Shown piece after piece: positions 45,501-54,794 of a stretch of 64,000 bases of DNA. Positions within the stretch are counted from its first letter, which is position 1; each line of letters opens with the position of its first letter. Below the pieces are notes generated by a model that saw only the letters and a list, made by a program, of their open reading frames with translations, did not search any database and had not been told where the DNA came from. Where the stretch lies: the NCBI GenBank assembly GCA_040219735.1, contig JAVJRX010000119.1; one strand, 5' to 3'. The position numbers and the translations under genes are program-made. Source of the stretch: Coleofasciculus sp040219735 (lineage in GTDB: Bacteria; Cyanobacteriota; Cyanobacteriia; Cyanobacteriales; Coleofasciculaceae).

Positions 45501-46154
45501 ACTGCACAAATGGGTCAAGCCGCGATGGATTTAACGGTAGAAAATATCTTAAATCTGCGGAGTACGATTGGTGAGACAGCGAAAAAAGTGAAGCGTTTGG
45601 GTGAGTCGTCTCAACAGATTGCTAAGGTGGTATCTATCATTGAGAAAATTGCCCTACAAACCAACTTACTTGCTATTAATGCCGGGATTGAAGCAGCACG
45701 GGCTGGTGAAGAGGGTCAAGGCTTTGCTGTTGTTGCCGAAGAAGTGGGAGAATTGGCGGCAAAATCGGCAGCGGCGACTCAAGAAATTGAAGAGATTGTC
45801 GAGAGTATTCAACGAGAAACAGCGATGGTGGTTGAGGCGATGGAACAAAGCACCAAGCAGGTGGTAGAAGGGACACAGTTGGTGGATGATGCGAAAAATA
45901 GTTTGGGTCAGATGTTAGAGGTATCCTATCAGATTGACCAATTGGTGCAGTTAATTTCTACGGCTACGGTGTCTCAGACTCAAACGGCTCAAGCAGTGAG
46001 TAGTTTGATGTATGAAATTGCCATGGTTTCAGCCCAAACCTCAGATTCCTCAACGAAGGTGTCGAATTCACTGCGGAAAACGGTGGAAGTGGCGCGAGAG
46101 TTGCAGGCGTCTGTGGGGACATTTAAGGTTGATTCGCAACAGGATTATGAGTAA
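42564..46154 (+). CDS. Methyl-accepting chemotaxis/phototaxis receptor with two GAF domains
   Basis: 1196 aa. TM helix at about 87-106, a periplasmic Cache-like domain, TM helix about 420-443, HAMP to 495, GAF1 about 515-665, GAF2 about 695-845, a second HAMP-like part, and the MCP signalling hairpin (GEEGQGFAVVAEEVGELA) near the C-terminus. Layout is that of cyanobacterial PixJ/PilJ-type receptors acting on pilus motility. GAF2 has D745-P-C747-F748 and C775-Y776, at the positions of the DXCF and chromophore cysteines of cyanobacteriochromes; GAF1 lacks the second cysteine. CheA/CheW partners are not adjacent. Confidence 0.92.
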   Translation: MATQFDPLNTYNSQSHELTEDALNRGYQKSATNYPHSQLPLEPVPPPGMTPPEGAKQPFVWRTLSGGYNQLSSQPSTPLRTQLLQTILPAVLVPLALAGLVTSGIISRRSQQQTEQLLQNEALLTSDLVNELLAEAEKIPAIVANNPLVINAAKNTATVAQEEGLPTIPIEQLEQTFATNKIVQLNPSLNSYLQKTAEIGEFAELFFTDKHGFNVAYSQPLSDFVQRDEQWWQQTKTGEGRLLEPTFDQSANTFGIELSQAITDPNSGEFLGVVKGVLPATVFATVLNNLLSELHRVDSQIVQLLALTNEGNVTVIHNVGIKDEQGQQTVVGGDAIAQGVKMLLDSAQSQNSEAESVVSNLPFKELTIESVPSQVGDSLKRATFTYADRRYLLVPVPKTNWVVAVSMELSDLRKTGSQATLTFSLAFLLLGGAIAATLLFLARRLAMPLKQLVGAAEQIIGGDLNVQAESVGPTETRLLAQAFNNLVTSVKGLLYQQSAETQQAELFTKIAISRARTERDLEEVFQTAVQGALQILSVDRVVIYRFQPDWRGYISNEAVAPGFIRALGDKIEDACIGDALIEAYQKGRVVPTNNVFEAGFHPDHLQLMERLQIKANLVTPILKDEQLFGLLIAHHCNAPHNWQQSEIEFLKKLAIQVGLSLDRVNFLVEKEAETERAQQLNEITSSIRESVTVEEIYNAAITGVRKTMKTDRAIVYLFNENWKGTIRAESVAEGFPKALGANIADPCFAEQYVEKYKRGRVKAIEDIHKAGLSKCYLGQLEPFKVKANLVAPILAYGDLHGLLVTHQCSSTRAWQESEITFFKQVAIQLGSALDRLDFLAQIEQSRQKAENLAEEQRQQKEAIQMQLVELLNDVEGAARGDLTVRAEVNIGEIGTVADFFNSIVENLRQIVMRVQESALQVNMAVGEDEKAIHQLAEAALKQAEETTQILNSVEQMTQSIEEVAENARQAAIVAGTASNTAQMGQAAMDLTVENILNLRSTIGETAKKVKRLGESSQQIAKVVSIIEKIALQTNLLAINAGIEAARAGEEGQGFAVVAEEVGELAAKSAAATQEIEEIVESIQRETAMVVEAMEQSTKQVVEGTQLVDDAKNSLGQMLEVSYQIDQLVQLISTATVSQTQTAQAVSSLMYEIAMVSAQTSDSSTKVSNSLRKTVEVARELQASVGTFKVDSQQDYE

Positions 46155-46182
46155 GGTTTGCTTGGCGGTGTAGGCGCTACTT

Positions 46183-46210
46183 GTAGGGGCAATTCATGAA
46201 TTGCCTCTAC
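46183..46210. terminator. 28-nt palindrome, copy 4, after chemoreceptor gene
   Basis: Fourteen-base arms (GTAGGGGCAATTCA and TGAATTGCCTCTAC) with a single G-T wobble and no loop, 28 bases after the stop codon. Confidence 0.65.
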
Positions 46211-46410
46211 CAGAGTGTTGGTCAAGTAAATTGTCGGAGTAGGTTTAGGGATTCAAGCTAGCTTGTCACCAATAACTGCACAACAAAAGCCGCCCAGAAT
46301 TTAACCGATGTTTCCTGATTGGTGTTATATGTCTAAGTAGTCGGACTTTGATGAAAATTAACGCTGGGGATCGTCCTTAATCATACTCGTGAAGCGCCAA
46401 GCAAGCTACG

Positions 46411-47505
46411 TCATTTTTCATTTGTAAGGGTTTGAGGATTGTTTACATCACTTAATAGAGTTGGGGTTATTTTCACTTCCGTTCGTTGTGCGATCGCACG
46501 AGCCAATTTTTCAAATTCTCGGTAAACATTCCTCACTGCATAAGTATGAGCGCCAATCGCCCCGTCAGCCGGTTTGAGGTGAAAGATAGGCTTACGGGCT
46601 TCCTGAGCCATGGGCATTAAACTCTGATAGTTTTTTAGCAAGGCTAAACAATTCGGATCATCGGCTACAGAAATAGTATGAGTCAGCGGCTGATTTAATA
46701 CATCTTCATGATAAACCGTTGGGATACGAGCAATCCAACGGTTGTACGCTTTCACTGGACGATCTAATCGGGCTGAATGTTGCAAAACAACGTACCCAAT
46801 TGGCTGCATTTTGCCTTGGGGAAGCTGTAAATCTGTGGCTAAACTCTTCTTTCCCGGAGAACTTGTTTTAGCTAGTCTCTCTTGCCATTCTTCGCGCCAT
46901 GTTCGCAAGGTTGGACCCAGATTCCGTAACCCTTGCAACGAAAATAAATCTGGTGACAGAGGAACAACTACATAGTCGGCTGAAATTAGCGCCGCCCGAT
47001 TGATCGCCCCCAAATTAGGACCCAGATCTAGTAATATAACATCAGCCTTATGAACTAAAGCAGCGTTTTGCATAATTCTCCAGAAGGCAGACATAACGCG
47101 AAACGCTCGTTCTTGACCCCCTCCACCTAAACAATTGGGCCACTGTGCTGAAAGCTCATCTTCAAAACCAGAAAGATATAAGTCTCCGACTAAAAGCCCT
47201 AAGTCTCCTCCAAAAAGCGATAACTGAGCTTCTTCAATGAATTCCAGGTAGGGATTATCAATATCACCTGTTCCTTTTAATAGCGGCTGTATACAATCAA
47301 AAACAGTATGAGCATCCTTGCCTAACCAAAGCTCTTCCAATCGCTCCTCGTCTAGAAATGCAGCCGTTAGATTTGCTTGAGGATCGAGATCAGCGGCAAC
47401 AACTCGCAGCCCCATATCTTTATACATCCAGGCTAAGTGATAAACTAACGATGTTTTACCTACACCGCCTTTGTTATTGAAAAACGCAATAATCGTTGTG
47501 TTCAT
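46411..47505 (-). CDS. ParA-family ATPase
   Basis: 364 aa. Deviant Walker A NNKGGVGKTS (residues 10-19) with signature lysine, DLDPQANLT, and Walker B VILLDLGPNLG. ParA proteins form nucleotide-dependent dimers on DNA or membranes to position cargo. No ParB gene is next to it; instead it overlaps the upstream AlbA_2/HATPase gene by four bases (ATGA). A 40-residue insert around LGGGGQERAFRVMSAFWRI and a long C-terminal part are unusual for partition ParA. This type suggests a chromosomal or defence-related pair, not plasmid partition. Confidence 0.88.
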   Translation of the reverse strand: MNTTIIAFFNNKGGVGKTSLVYHLAWMYKDMGLRVVAADLDPQANLTAAFLDEERLEELWLGKDAHTVFDCIQPLLKGTGDIDNPYLEFIEEAQLSLFGGDLGLLVGDLYLSGFEDELSAQWPNCLGGGGQERAFRVMSAFWRIMQNAALVHKADVILLDLGPNLGAINRAALISADYVVVPLSPDLFSLQGLRNLGPTLRTWREEWQERLAKTSSPGKKSLATDLQLPQGKMQPIGYVVLQHSARLDRPVKAYNRWIARIPTVYHEDVLNQPLTHTISVADDPNCLALLKNYQSLMPMAQEARKPIFHLKPADGAIGAHTYAVRNVYREFEKLARAIAQRTEVKITPTLLSDVNNPQTLTNEK

Positions 47506-48695
47506 GGTTTTTTCTTAAGTGTGACTAGCAGATGGGCGTCTTCGACAACGAATTCTAAAGGTGGATTGCCGTTTTTTTGCAGTTCTTTGCGTGCTAATTG
47601 AATCCCCACTCCAAATCGCTGCACATAGCCTAAGTTCTTCATCGCTTCGGCTAAGTGAGGATTGCGGTAATCGGTTACACCGGGCTGACCAAAGTTTTGC
47701 TTAGTCACTTGACCAAAAGGACCACCAGGATTTTGGATCTCGATACGATCATTAAACCAGGTCATCCGAACAGGCGCGTATGTTCCTTCATAAGTGCGGT
47801 GCATCACGGCATTTCTTGCGAGTTGTTGTAGCGCAACAATGGGATAATCAGGCTGTCGCATTTCAATTGGCTGGGCGGTGATATCTGTGGCTACGGAAAT
47901 ATGAGCTTGAAGCGTTGCGTCAAGTATTCCGAGTAAATCAGTAAGTGAACCGCCAATTTCCTTCTGATCTTTAATAGGATCTGTTAATTCACTGCCATCA
48001 ATACGCAGAAATTGAATATAGGCACCCGGAATAAATTGTCGTGGATCACTACCAACGACTAAGACACCCAATACTGTTGGTTTGGGCTGGGGTTCAACTG
48101 TGGCAAAGCGCATTGAGGTGAGTTGTTGCTCAATAGAGCGTTCATTTTCTTCGAGGATATCAATCGCTAAAGATGAAGGTAAATAAACGCGACGAAATAA
48201 GTCTAAATCTAGATCATCTAAGCTAGCCGATGGTAGAGGGAGAATATCAAAAGGTAAATCCTTTGCCCGTCTTTTTTCCGCTAAACGACGCTCTTCTTGT
48301 TGTGTAGCCGTTGCTCGGCGTGGACCCACCCGTACCCAAACCCGTCCATTGAAGCGCACAGGTGGATCATCAGATGGTTCTACGATGACAACCACTAATT
48401 CACATCCACTAATCGTTCGTTTCTGGACAATCATGCACGGAAAAGGCAGGATATTTCCATCAGATCGCATATCGGATAGCGTGAGCAGGAGTTGGTCAGT
48501 AATTAGCAAGTTTGCACAAGTTCCGTCATTATTAACACCAATAAACAGAACTCCGGGTTGCTGGTGGTTGGGTAAGTCATTGGCAAAAGCACAAATAGCC
48601 TGACGAATGATATTTCGGTCAGATATTAAAGCCTTACGTTCCACCCGATCCGATTCCAGATCATTTAGCAGAGTTGCCAACTCCTGATCATTCAT
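47502..48695 (-). CDS. AlbA_2 (Schlafen-like) DNA-binding and HATPase_c_4 protein
   Basis: 397 aa. N-terminal AlbA_2/Schlafen fold: ESDRVERKALI, CAFANDLPNHQQPGVLFIGV, NNDG, VRVGPRRATA (residues about 1-135). C-terminal HATPase-like domain: QLARNAVMHRTYEGTYAPVR, IEIQNPGGPFG, FGVGIQLARKEL. Annotated elsewhere as RecG-like or transcription regulators. Overlaps the ParA gene, so the two are translationally coupled. Role unknown; such domain pairs occur in phage-defence loci. Confidence 0.85.
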   Translation of the reverse strand: MNDQELATLLNDLESDRVERKALISDRNIIRQAICAFANDLPNHQQPGVLFIGVNNDGTCANLLITDQLLLTLSDMRSDGNILPFPCMIVQKRTISGCELVVVIVEPSDDPPVRFNGRVWVRVGPRRATATQQEERRLAEKRRAKDLPFDILPLPSASLDDLDLDLFRRVYLPSSLAIDILEENERSIEQQLTSMRFATVEPQPKPTVLGVLVVGSDPRQFIPGAYIQFLRIDGSELTDPIKDQKEIGGSLTDLLGILDATLQAHISVATDITAQPIEMRQPDYPIVALQQLARNAVMHRTYEGTYAPVRMTWFNDRIEIQNPGGPFGQVTKQNFGQPGVTDYRNPHLAEAMKNLGYVQRFGVGIQLARKELQKNGNPPLEFVVEDAHLLVTLKKKP

Positions 48696-49253
48696 TCAGC
48701 CCTCCTTAGTAATACTTTCAGCTTAACTTGTAGTTTCTATAGTAGTAGTCTTTGGCAGATACTGCTTGAACATCGTCTGCCCGTTCCTAGGAAGTATATT
48801 AAAGTAAGTACAAAAGTCTCAAGTAGATTGGGTAGAGCGATAGCGAAACTCAATCCGTTACACGGCTTGCGTTGGGTTACTCTTTGAGAAGGCTGACGCT
48901 CCTTACGTCGCTATCGCTGCGCGTCACGCCTACGTTGCAAGAGCTAAAATATTCTCCAACTCTTACCACTTGCGTCAAAGAATTGTTGCATTAATTTACT
49001 TGAGTGGATTTTTTGATCCCAAAAGGAAGAAGAGAGTCACTCTCTCATGTAACTCTCTCTAGTCCTAAAGGTACATCTACTACTCTTATAATCGCCTTGA
49101 GGGGTGAGGGGTGTCACACCCAGTTTTGGATCAATAACTGATAGCGTAAAATTGATCCTTTATTCCTTAGCAGGAGAATATTGTACGCGATCGCACTCGA
49201 CGAGAATCCCGCTGTCTTGAAGATGCTGGGGTTCTAATTCCCCTAACCGTTAG
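48696..49253. other. Intergenic region with inverted repeat
   Basis: 558 bp. GCGATAGCG at 48837-48845 pairs with CGCTATCGC at 48909-48917, enclosing TTGCGTTGGGTTAC, a dispersed cyanobacterial repeat type. No gene recognised. Confidence 0.5.
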
Positions 49254-49883
49254 TCATACCGCTTCACGTAATGCCTGTATATTTGAACCACAAATTGCTT
49301 TCAGATTACGGGTAATCTTCTCAATATCCCAGTTCCACCATTGCATCTCTAACAGTTCAGCGATAACATTATCGTCAAAACGCTTACGGATTACTTGCGC
49401 CGGATTTCCCCCCACAATCGTATAAGGTTCAACAGAGCGAGTTACTACTGATGCGGTGGCGATTATCGCCCCATCCCCTATATGAATACCTGGCATAATT
49501 GTTGCTTCATAACCCATCCAGACATCATTCCCAATCACCGTATCCCCTTTGTGGGGCCAGCTATCAGGCATGGCGACTTCCCATCCGGAACCAAATATCG
49601 GAAAGGGATAATTAGTAAACCAATCGGTGCGATGATTCCCCCCATTCATAATAAACTTTACATCTGAAGCAATCGCGCAAAATTTGCCAATTAATAGCTT
49701 ATCACCGACAAAATCAAAGTGATATAAAACATTCCGTTCAAAATTTTCTGGATTCTCAAAATCATCGTAATAGGTGTAGTCACCAACGATAATGTTAGGA
49801 TTATTGATAATGTTCTTGAGGAAGACTAACCGAGTTTGGTCGGCTAACGGATATTTGTTCTGGGGAGATGGTCCGTGAATCAT
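49254..49883 (-). CDS. Xenobiotic (Vat/CatB-like) hexapeptide acetyltransferase
   Basis: 209 aa from the ATG at 49883, where MIHGPSPQNKYPL matches the usual family start; an ATG at 49919 would add 12 residues. Left-handed beta-helix with NGGNHRTDWFTNYPF (catalytic His), DTVIGNDVWMGYEATIMPGI, IIATASVVTRSVEPYTIVGGNPAQVIRKRF. Relatives acetylate streptogramins, chloramphenicol or sugars with acetyl-CoA. In a cyanobacterium the natural substrate is likely a sugar or small metabolite; resistance should not be assumed. Confidence 0.88.
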   Translation of the reverse strand: MIHGPSPQNKYPLADQTRLVFLKNIINNPNIIVGDYTYYDDFENPENFERNVLYHFDFVGDKLLIGKFCAIASDVKFIMNGGNHRTDWFTNYPFPIFGSGWEVAMPDSWPHKGDTVIGNDVWMGYEATIMPGIHIGDGAIIATASVVTRSVEPYTIVGGNPAQVIRKRFDDNVIAELLEMQWWNWDIEKITRNLKAICGSNIQALREAV

Positions 49884-50211
49884 AAGTAACCCTTTGGGAT
49901 TCTGGCGACGGGACATCATTACCTGGACATAAATTCTGGCAAGTTGTACTAAGAAATGTTAACAAATGTTAAGTCCTTACTGTTTCCTGTTCCCCGATCT
50001 CAAACCGTCAATTTTAATTGGGTCTGACTCCTTAGATAACCTGGATTCGGTATAGCGCGATCGCAGGTTCAGAGTCTATTTCTTAATCAAATCTTAAGAG
50101 TTCAACCCTTAACTTTAATTCAATCTACTCTAACCTCTCTTAAACAAGAAATTCCACAACGCACTATAGTAAAATTACTACAATTGATCCAAATTATTTT
50201 ATGAACAGCCA

Positions 50212-52839
50212 ATGGCTTTAACGCTTAAAATATTTGCAGATACCCTCCTCAAACAGCAACCTGTCGATAGTAGTCAAATCTCTAACCCTGAAGACCTGTA
50301 TAGTCTGACCAAAGGGACAGAGTTAGAACTGCACAGTTGGGACCCTAAGGACGGAGAACCCCACCATATCCGGGTGGCTTTTGCCAAAGTCCTGTTTAAC
50401 AACAAAAATACCTGGTACGCCTTCACCAACCATATCCAGATTTGGGACGGCGAAACCGTCTTGCTACCCCCAGTGTCTCCCCCGGGTTCTACCCAAACCC
50501 TGTCTGAGGTGCGTTCTTGTTCCACTCATGTCGTGCGGGGACTGGATCAACAGGTGATTGATGAGATGAACTTTGTCACGCCTGACATCCTGGTCAGTTT
50601 TGAAGACTTGAATGTGCGCCTGGGACAAGCGGTGTGGCCCTTCCTCCAGCCCGCTGCAAAAGCAGCCATGGGGCGGGCAATTCGCGATCGCGGTATTCCG
50701 CTAGTCATCAATTCCGCTTATCGCACCATTGCCCAACAGCTCATCCTCTACAATCACTATCGAGGAGGTCGTCGCTGTGGGATTCAACTCGCCGCCCGTC
50801 CGCCTCGCAGTAATCACCAAAGTGGTTTAGCCGTCGATATCCAAGATACCGATGGCTGGCGACCCTTTCTCGAACGACATGGCTGGCGATGGTTGGGTCC
50901 GAGGGATTATCCTCACTTCGACTATATTCGCGGCGGACGCGACATTCGTAGCCTTGCTGTGCAGGCGTTCCAACGGGTTTGGAATCGATACAATCCCCAA
51001 GATCGGATTGCCGAAGATGGAGGCTATGGACCATCAACCGAACGGCGACTGAATCGGAGTATTATCGGCGGTTTTGGGGAAGTCTGGCAGGGCTTTGAAA
51101 TCATTAAGTTGACAAGTCCCTACATGCATGGTAAAGATGTCCGCAAAATACAGAAAGCATTAGCAGATGCCAAAATTAATGTTGGGGTAGATGGCGTGTT
51201 TGGACCAGGAACTCAAGCAGCAGTGAGGCTGTTTCAAAAGGCAAAGGGCTTGATTGCCGATGGTGTGGTTGGACCGGCTACCCTGGTGCAACTGGGATTT
51301 TTTGGCGCACCTGTGGTTATCTCGCCACCCAAACCAGAACCCAAACCCACTCCAGAACCAGAACCCAAACCCTCTGAACCCCCAACTCCACCCGCAACCT
51401 CTGTCAGACGCATCTTGGTTTCTGCGGGTCATAACCTTAAAGATCCCGGAGTCGTGGCGTTAGGCACCACAGAAGCCCAGGAAATGATTCTTACCCGTAA
51501 CGCCCTAGTGCAGGAACTCCAGTCACGAGGGGTTAATTTCCTCATCGTACCCGACGACCTAGATCTTGCCGGTACAATCAAATGGATCAACGAGCGCGTC
51601 CTGCCTGGGGATGTGGCGATAGAATTGGGTGGCAATGCTTTTAATGGTTCTGTTCGAGGGACTGAAGCTTATTATATTGACGGTAACGAGGAACGCAAGA
51701 AAGATGCTCAGTTAGTCTTAGAAGCGTTCTTAAAGAAAGTCCCCGAACTGCGTTTACCGGGAAAACCGCTCTCACGGGGCGTTAAACCTGATACCTTGAG
51801 TGCCAAAAATCAGCTTCCCTTTTGTCGTGAAGTTGCCGCATCATCTGTTATCTTCAATGTCTGCTTCCTAGACAATCCCGAAGACTTAACCTTACTCCAA
51901 GAAAACCGCGATCGCTTTGCTCAAGGTTTAGCTGATGGCTTGCTGCAATGGAGTGGTCAAACGGCAAAATCGGATCAAACTTCACCCCATTTCCAACTGA
52001 TTAATATCCAAATTCAAAACTATGACCATGACGAAAAAGGGCTTCTGGTCAATGGGAATTCCTATATTCCGGCGGATCTGGTAGCGAATTTAGGTGTTGA
52101 TCTGACTGTGGAATCGGATATTCGCCAAATCAGTTATGGCAATATCGTGTATGTAAAAGCAGTTGATCTCCAGCCCTTTAATATCTCCGTCGGCTGGGAT
52201 AATGATACCAGAACGGTATTACTGAATACAGCGACTCAAACCGATCTGGATCAGTCTGACAAGATTATCTGGTTTGGCAATGCTTCAGAAGAAGATTTAA
52301 AAGCCTTTCTCACCAGTAATAATGAAAAGGCACTTGACCAGTTCCCCGACATCCATACAATTTACATTGAAGAGGCGGAAAAAGAAGATGTTAATCACGA
52401 CATAGCCTTTTGTCAGATGTGTCTGATGACCGATTTCTTACGCTTTGGGGGTTCATTACAACCGGAACAAAATAATTTTGGCGGTTTAGGGACAGCCAAT
52501 AGTGATCCGGCGGGTGCATTTTTCCCCGATATCCGCACAGGTGTGAAAGCTCACATTCAGCACCTAAAAGCCTATGGAACAACGGCGCCCATTGAACATC
52601 CGCCCATCGTCAGCCCTCGGTTTCAGTTTGTCTTACGCGGGAGTGCGCCTTCTGTGTATGACTTGAGTCGGCGCTGGAGTCCTGATCCGGAGTATGGGAA
52701 TAAGATTATGGCATTGGTGCGACGTTTGCATGGAGTGGTGTCTAATGTTGAAGACACGCCTCAATCCTTCTTTATGCGTTTGAGTCATACGGTAGCGCCA
52801 ATGGAGAATAACGGAAGCGATAGTCCTTGTGCGCTTTAA
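50212..52839 (+). CDS. Multi-domain peptidoglycan hydrolase without signal peptide
   Basis: 875 aa. Order: SH3-like start (1-90), M15 D-Ala-D-Ala peptidase (SNHQSGLAVDI and PHFDYIRG give the zinc His/Asp/His set, about 150-245), a peptidoglycan-binding repeat (DVRKIQKALADAKIN, 305-365), a Pro-Lys-Glu linker, an amidase_3-like domain (SAGHN start), a copper-amine-oxidase-N-like module and a GH73/glucosaminidase-like end (FCQMCLMTDFLRFGG, AFFPDIRTGVKAHIQHLKAYGT). The amidase lacks its usual second His (ELGGNAF) and catalytic Glu, so is probably a binding domain. The N-terminus has no signal peptide, so export, if any, is by another route. Confidence 0.85.
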   Translation: MALTLKIFADTLLKQQPVDSSQISNPEDLYSLTKGTELELHSWDPKDGEPHHIRVAFAKVLFNNKNTWYAFTNHIQIWDGETVLLPPVSPPGSTQTLSEVRSCSTHVVRGLDQQVIDEMNFVTPDILVSFEDLNVRLGQAVWPFLQPAAKAAMGRAIRDRGIPLVINSAYRTIAQQLILYNHYRGGRRCGIQLAARPPRSNHQSGLAVDIQDTDGWRPFLERHGWRWLGPRDYPHFDYIRGGRDIRSLAVQAFQRVWNRYNPQDRIAEDGGYGPSTERRLNRSIIGGFGEVWQGFEIIKLTSPYMHGKDVRKIQKALADAKINVGVDGVFGPGTQAAVRLFQKAKGLIADGVVGPATLVQLGFFGAPVVISPPKPEPKPTPEPEPKPSEPPTPPATSVRRILVSAGHNLKDPGVVALGTTEAQEMILTRNALVQELQSRGVNFLIVPDDLDLAGTIKWINERVLPGDVAIELGGNAFNGSVRGTEAYYIDGNEERKKDAQLVLEAFLKKVPELRLPGKPLSRGVKPDTLSAKNQLPFCREVAASSVIFNVCFLDNPEDLTLLQENRDRFAQGLADGLLQWSGQTAKSDQTSPHFQLINIQIQNYDHDEKGLLVNGNSYIPADLVANLGVDLTVESDIRQISYGNIVYVKAVDLQPFNISVGWDNDTRTVLLNTATQTDLDQSDKIIWFGNASEEDLKAFLTSNNEKALDQFPDIHTIYIEEAEKEDVNHDIAFCQMCLMTDFLRFGGSLQPEQNNFGGLGTANSDPAGAFFPDIRTGVKAHIQHLKAYGTTAPIEHPPIVSPRFQFVLRGSAPSVYDLSRRWSPDPEYGNKIMALVRRLHGVVSNVEDTPQSFFMRLSHTVAPMENNGSDSPCAL

Positions 52840-52853
52840 CATTCGCTGTCTTC

Positions 52854-52903
52854 TCGCCTTGGGTTAAACCCAAGGCGAAAAGCTCAAGTCGTCTAAAGAC
52901 GAC
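52854..52903. terminator. Two hairpins between convergent genes
   Basis: TCGCCTTGGGTT-A-AACCCAAGGCGA (52854-52878) and GTCGTCT-AA-AGACGAC (52888-52903), directly between two stop codons; likely bidirectional terminator. Related to the composite element at 24153-24260. Confidence 0.65.
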
Positions 52904-52904
52904 C

Positions 52905-54794
52905 TTATTTAATCTTCCCTTTAAGAAAGTAAGTCATCATTTTTCCTTTCCCTTTAACTTGGATCATACCTCGTTCTTCAAATAAATATTTATCCTGTAA
53001 CTTTTTATACGTAAATTCAGTAACTTGAATTTGATCAGGGAGTCCTTGAGATTCCATGCGTGAGGCGATATTAACCGTATCTCCCCACAGATCATAACTA
53101 AACTTTTTGATGCCAATTACGCCAGCAACAACGGGTCCTGTATTCATACCAATGCGAATGCTTAAGGTCTGATTATTCTGGTTATTAAATTTAGTAATTA
53201 CCTGTTGCATATCCAGTGCCATATTCGCAGTGGCTTCAGCATGATCGGAGCGGGGAGTGGGTAATCCACCCACCACCATATACGCATCACCAATCGTTTT
53301 AATTTTCTCCAACCCGTAGCAATCACTCAATTCATCAAATGCAGAAAAAATCCGGTTGAGTAATTCAACAACTTGCGCTGGTGGAAAGCGAGCCGATAAT
53401 TCTGTAAAGCCAACAATATCAGCAAACAAAACCGTGACTTCCTCAAAATTATCGGCGATTGTACTTTCGAGTTGTTTCAACCGTTGAGCAATTACTTTGG
53501 GTAAAATATTTAACAGTAGACGTTCGGCTTGCTCTTGTTCATAGTGTAGCGCTTCTTGCCACGCTTTACGTACCGTAATATCTTCTACTGTTCCTTCATA
53601 ATATATAAAATCACCGTGGCGATCGCGAATGGCTCTTGCCTTCTCCTCAATCCAGATTTTGCTACCATTCTTGCGGTAAACTTGCGATTCAAAATCTGAA
53701 ACTGTTCCATATTTTTCGAGGATACGAATTAATTCATCGTGACGGTTGGGCTGAACGTAAAGCTGTCGATTCAGGTTAGTTAAATTTGCACATATTTCTT
53801 CCGCAGAAGCATAACCATAAATAGTAGCTAACGTTGTATTCGCACTTAAAAAGCGTCCACTGGGAGTAATTTTAAAAATTCCTTCGACTGAGTTGTCAAA
53901 ACTACTGCGATATTTTTCTTCACATTTTTGAAGTTTTTGGGTTAACTCTTTAGTTTTTAATGTAAACAGAATAAATAACGTGGCGGTTATAACACCAGAA
54001 ACGGTATAAAATAAAATACGGTAAAATTGAGTATTTCTTAAAGATAGTTGATAAGAACGGTGATAAATTTGCAGGAGCTGTTGACTCTGTTGATCAGTGG
54101 GCAATTCCAGAATTTGCATCACCAGACTATCAACCTGAGATTCATGGGTCACAATAATTTCGGCATAGATTAGGGCGGTATCGAGTTCAGAAATACTTAA
54201 AGCAGAAGACGCTGCCAATACAGCTGCACGTTGCCGAATTGCTGCCACTTGTCTCTGAATTTTTAAAATTAATTCATCATTGGGAGACAGAGTATAAATT
54301 AAAACATCGTTCAATAGAGGATTTAATCGATTGATCAAGTCATCAGCCTTTGGTTCCGCTGCGGCTTTATTAGAGAATTCTTGAATAGTATTGGGCAGAG
54401 AGGTTAAGGATTGATTGAGAATAGTTTCTTTTTTGATTACTTCTTGGATTAACTCTTTCTTGCGCTCAAATAGTGAGCGATTACGTCGTAAAGCCGACTT
54501 AATTTTTGGTTCATGCTGGCTATTGACAAAATTAGGAATATTTTCTAGGGTATGGTGTAATTTCTGAAGTTGCCTTAAATCATTAAGAATAGTTTCATAA
54601 TCATCCAAAGAATCCTGTTGAACCTGCAAGATATCCGTATTTAAAGTTGCGCTAGTTTCTTGAAGTTGGTGTAAATTTGACAGATAGTGATGGTGTTGAG
54701 TAGAATTAATAGCTTGAGCTTTAATGAATAACATTACCCATAAAAAAGCTCCGCCTGCGGCAATTCCTATATTTCGCATAGCGGAGAACTTCAT
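52905..54794 (-). CDS. PAS-containing adenylate cyclase, class III
   Basis: 629 aa from the ATG at 54794 (a TTG at 54836 is the farther option). Two TM helices flank a helical periplasmic domain, then a PAS/PAC unit, then CYCc. Metal Asps in FADIVGF and IGDAYMV; Lys in EKIKTIGD and Asp in YDLWGDTVN specify ATP, and NIASRM supplies transition-state Asn and Arg. So a cAMP synthase. cAMP controls motility in several cyanobacteria. Upstream leader is long and structured. Confidence 0.9.
   Translation of the reverse strand: MKFSAMRNIGIAAGGAFLWVMLFIKAQAINSTQHHHYLSNLHQLQETSATLNTDILQVQQDSLDDYETILNDLRQLQKLHHTLENIPNFVNSQHEPKIKSALRRNRSLFERKKELIQEVIKKETILNQSLTSLPNTIQEFSNKAAAEPKADDLINRLNPLLNDVLIYTLSPNDELILKIQRQVAAIRQRAAVLAASSALSISELDTALIYAEIIVTHESQVDSLVMQILELPTDQQSQQLLQIYHRSYQLSLRNTQFYRILFYTVSGVITATLFILFTLKTKELTQKLQKCEEKYRSSFDNSVEGIFKITPSGRFLSANTTLATIYGYASAEEICANLTNLNRQLYVQPNRHDELIRILEKYGTVSDFESQVYRKNGSKIWIEEKARAIRDRHGDFIYYEGTVEDITVRKAWQEALHYEQEQAERLLLNILPKVIAQRLKQLESTIADNFEEVTVLFADIVGFTELSARFPPAQVVELLNRIFSAFDELSDCYGLEKIKTIGDAYMVVGGLPTPRSDHAEATANMALDMQQVITKFNNQNNQTLSIRIGMNTGPVVAGVIGIKKFSYDLWGDTVNIASRMESQGLPDQIQVTEFTYKKLQDKYLFEERGMIQVKGKGKMMTYFLKGKIK

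Noticed and set aside
46411..47505. Plasmid partition locus
   Set aside because: No ParB, centromere-like iterons or replication gene nearby.
47506..48695. RecG helicase
   Set aside because: Only the AlbA_2 and HATPase-like parts are present; no helicase motifs, so the RecG label would mislead.
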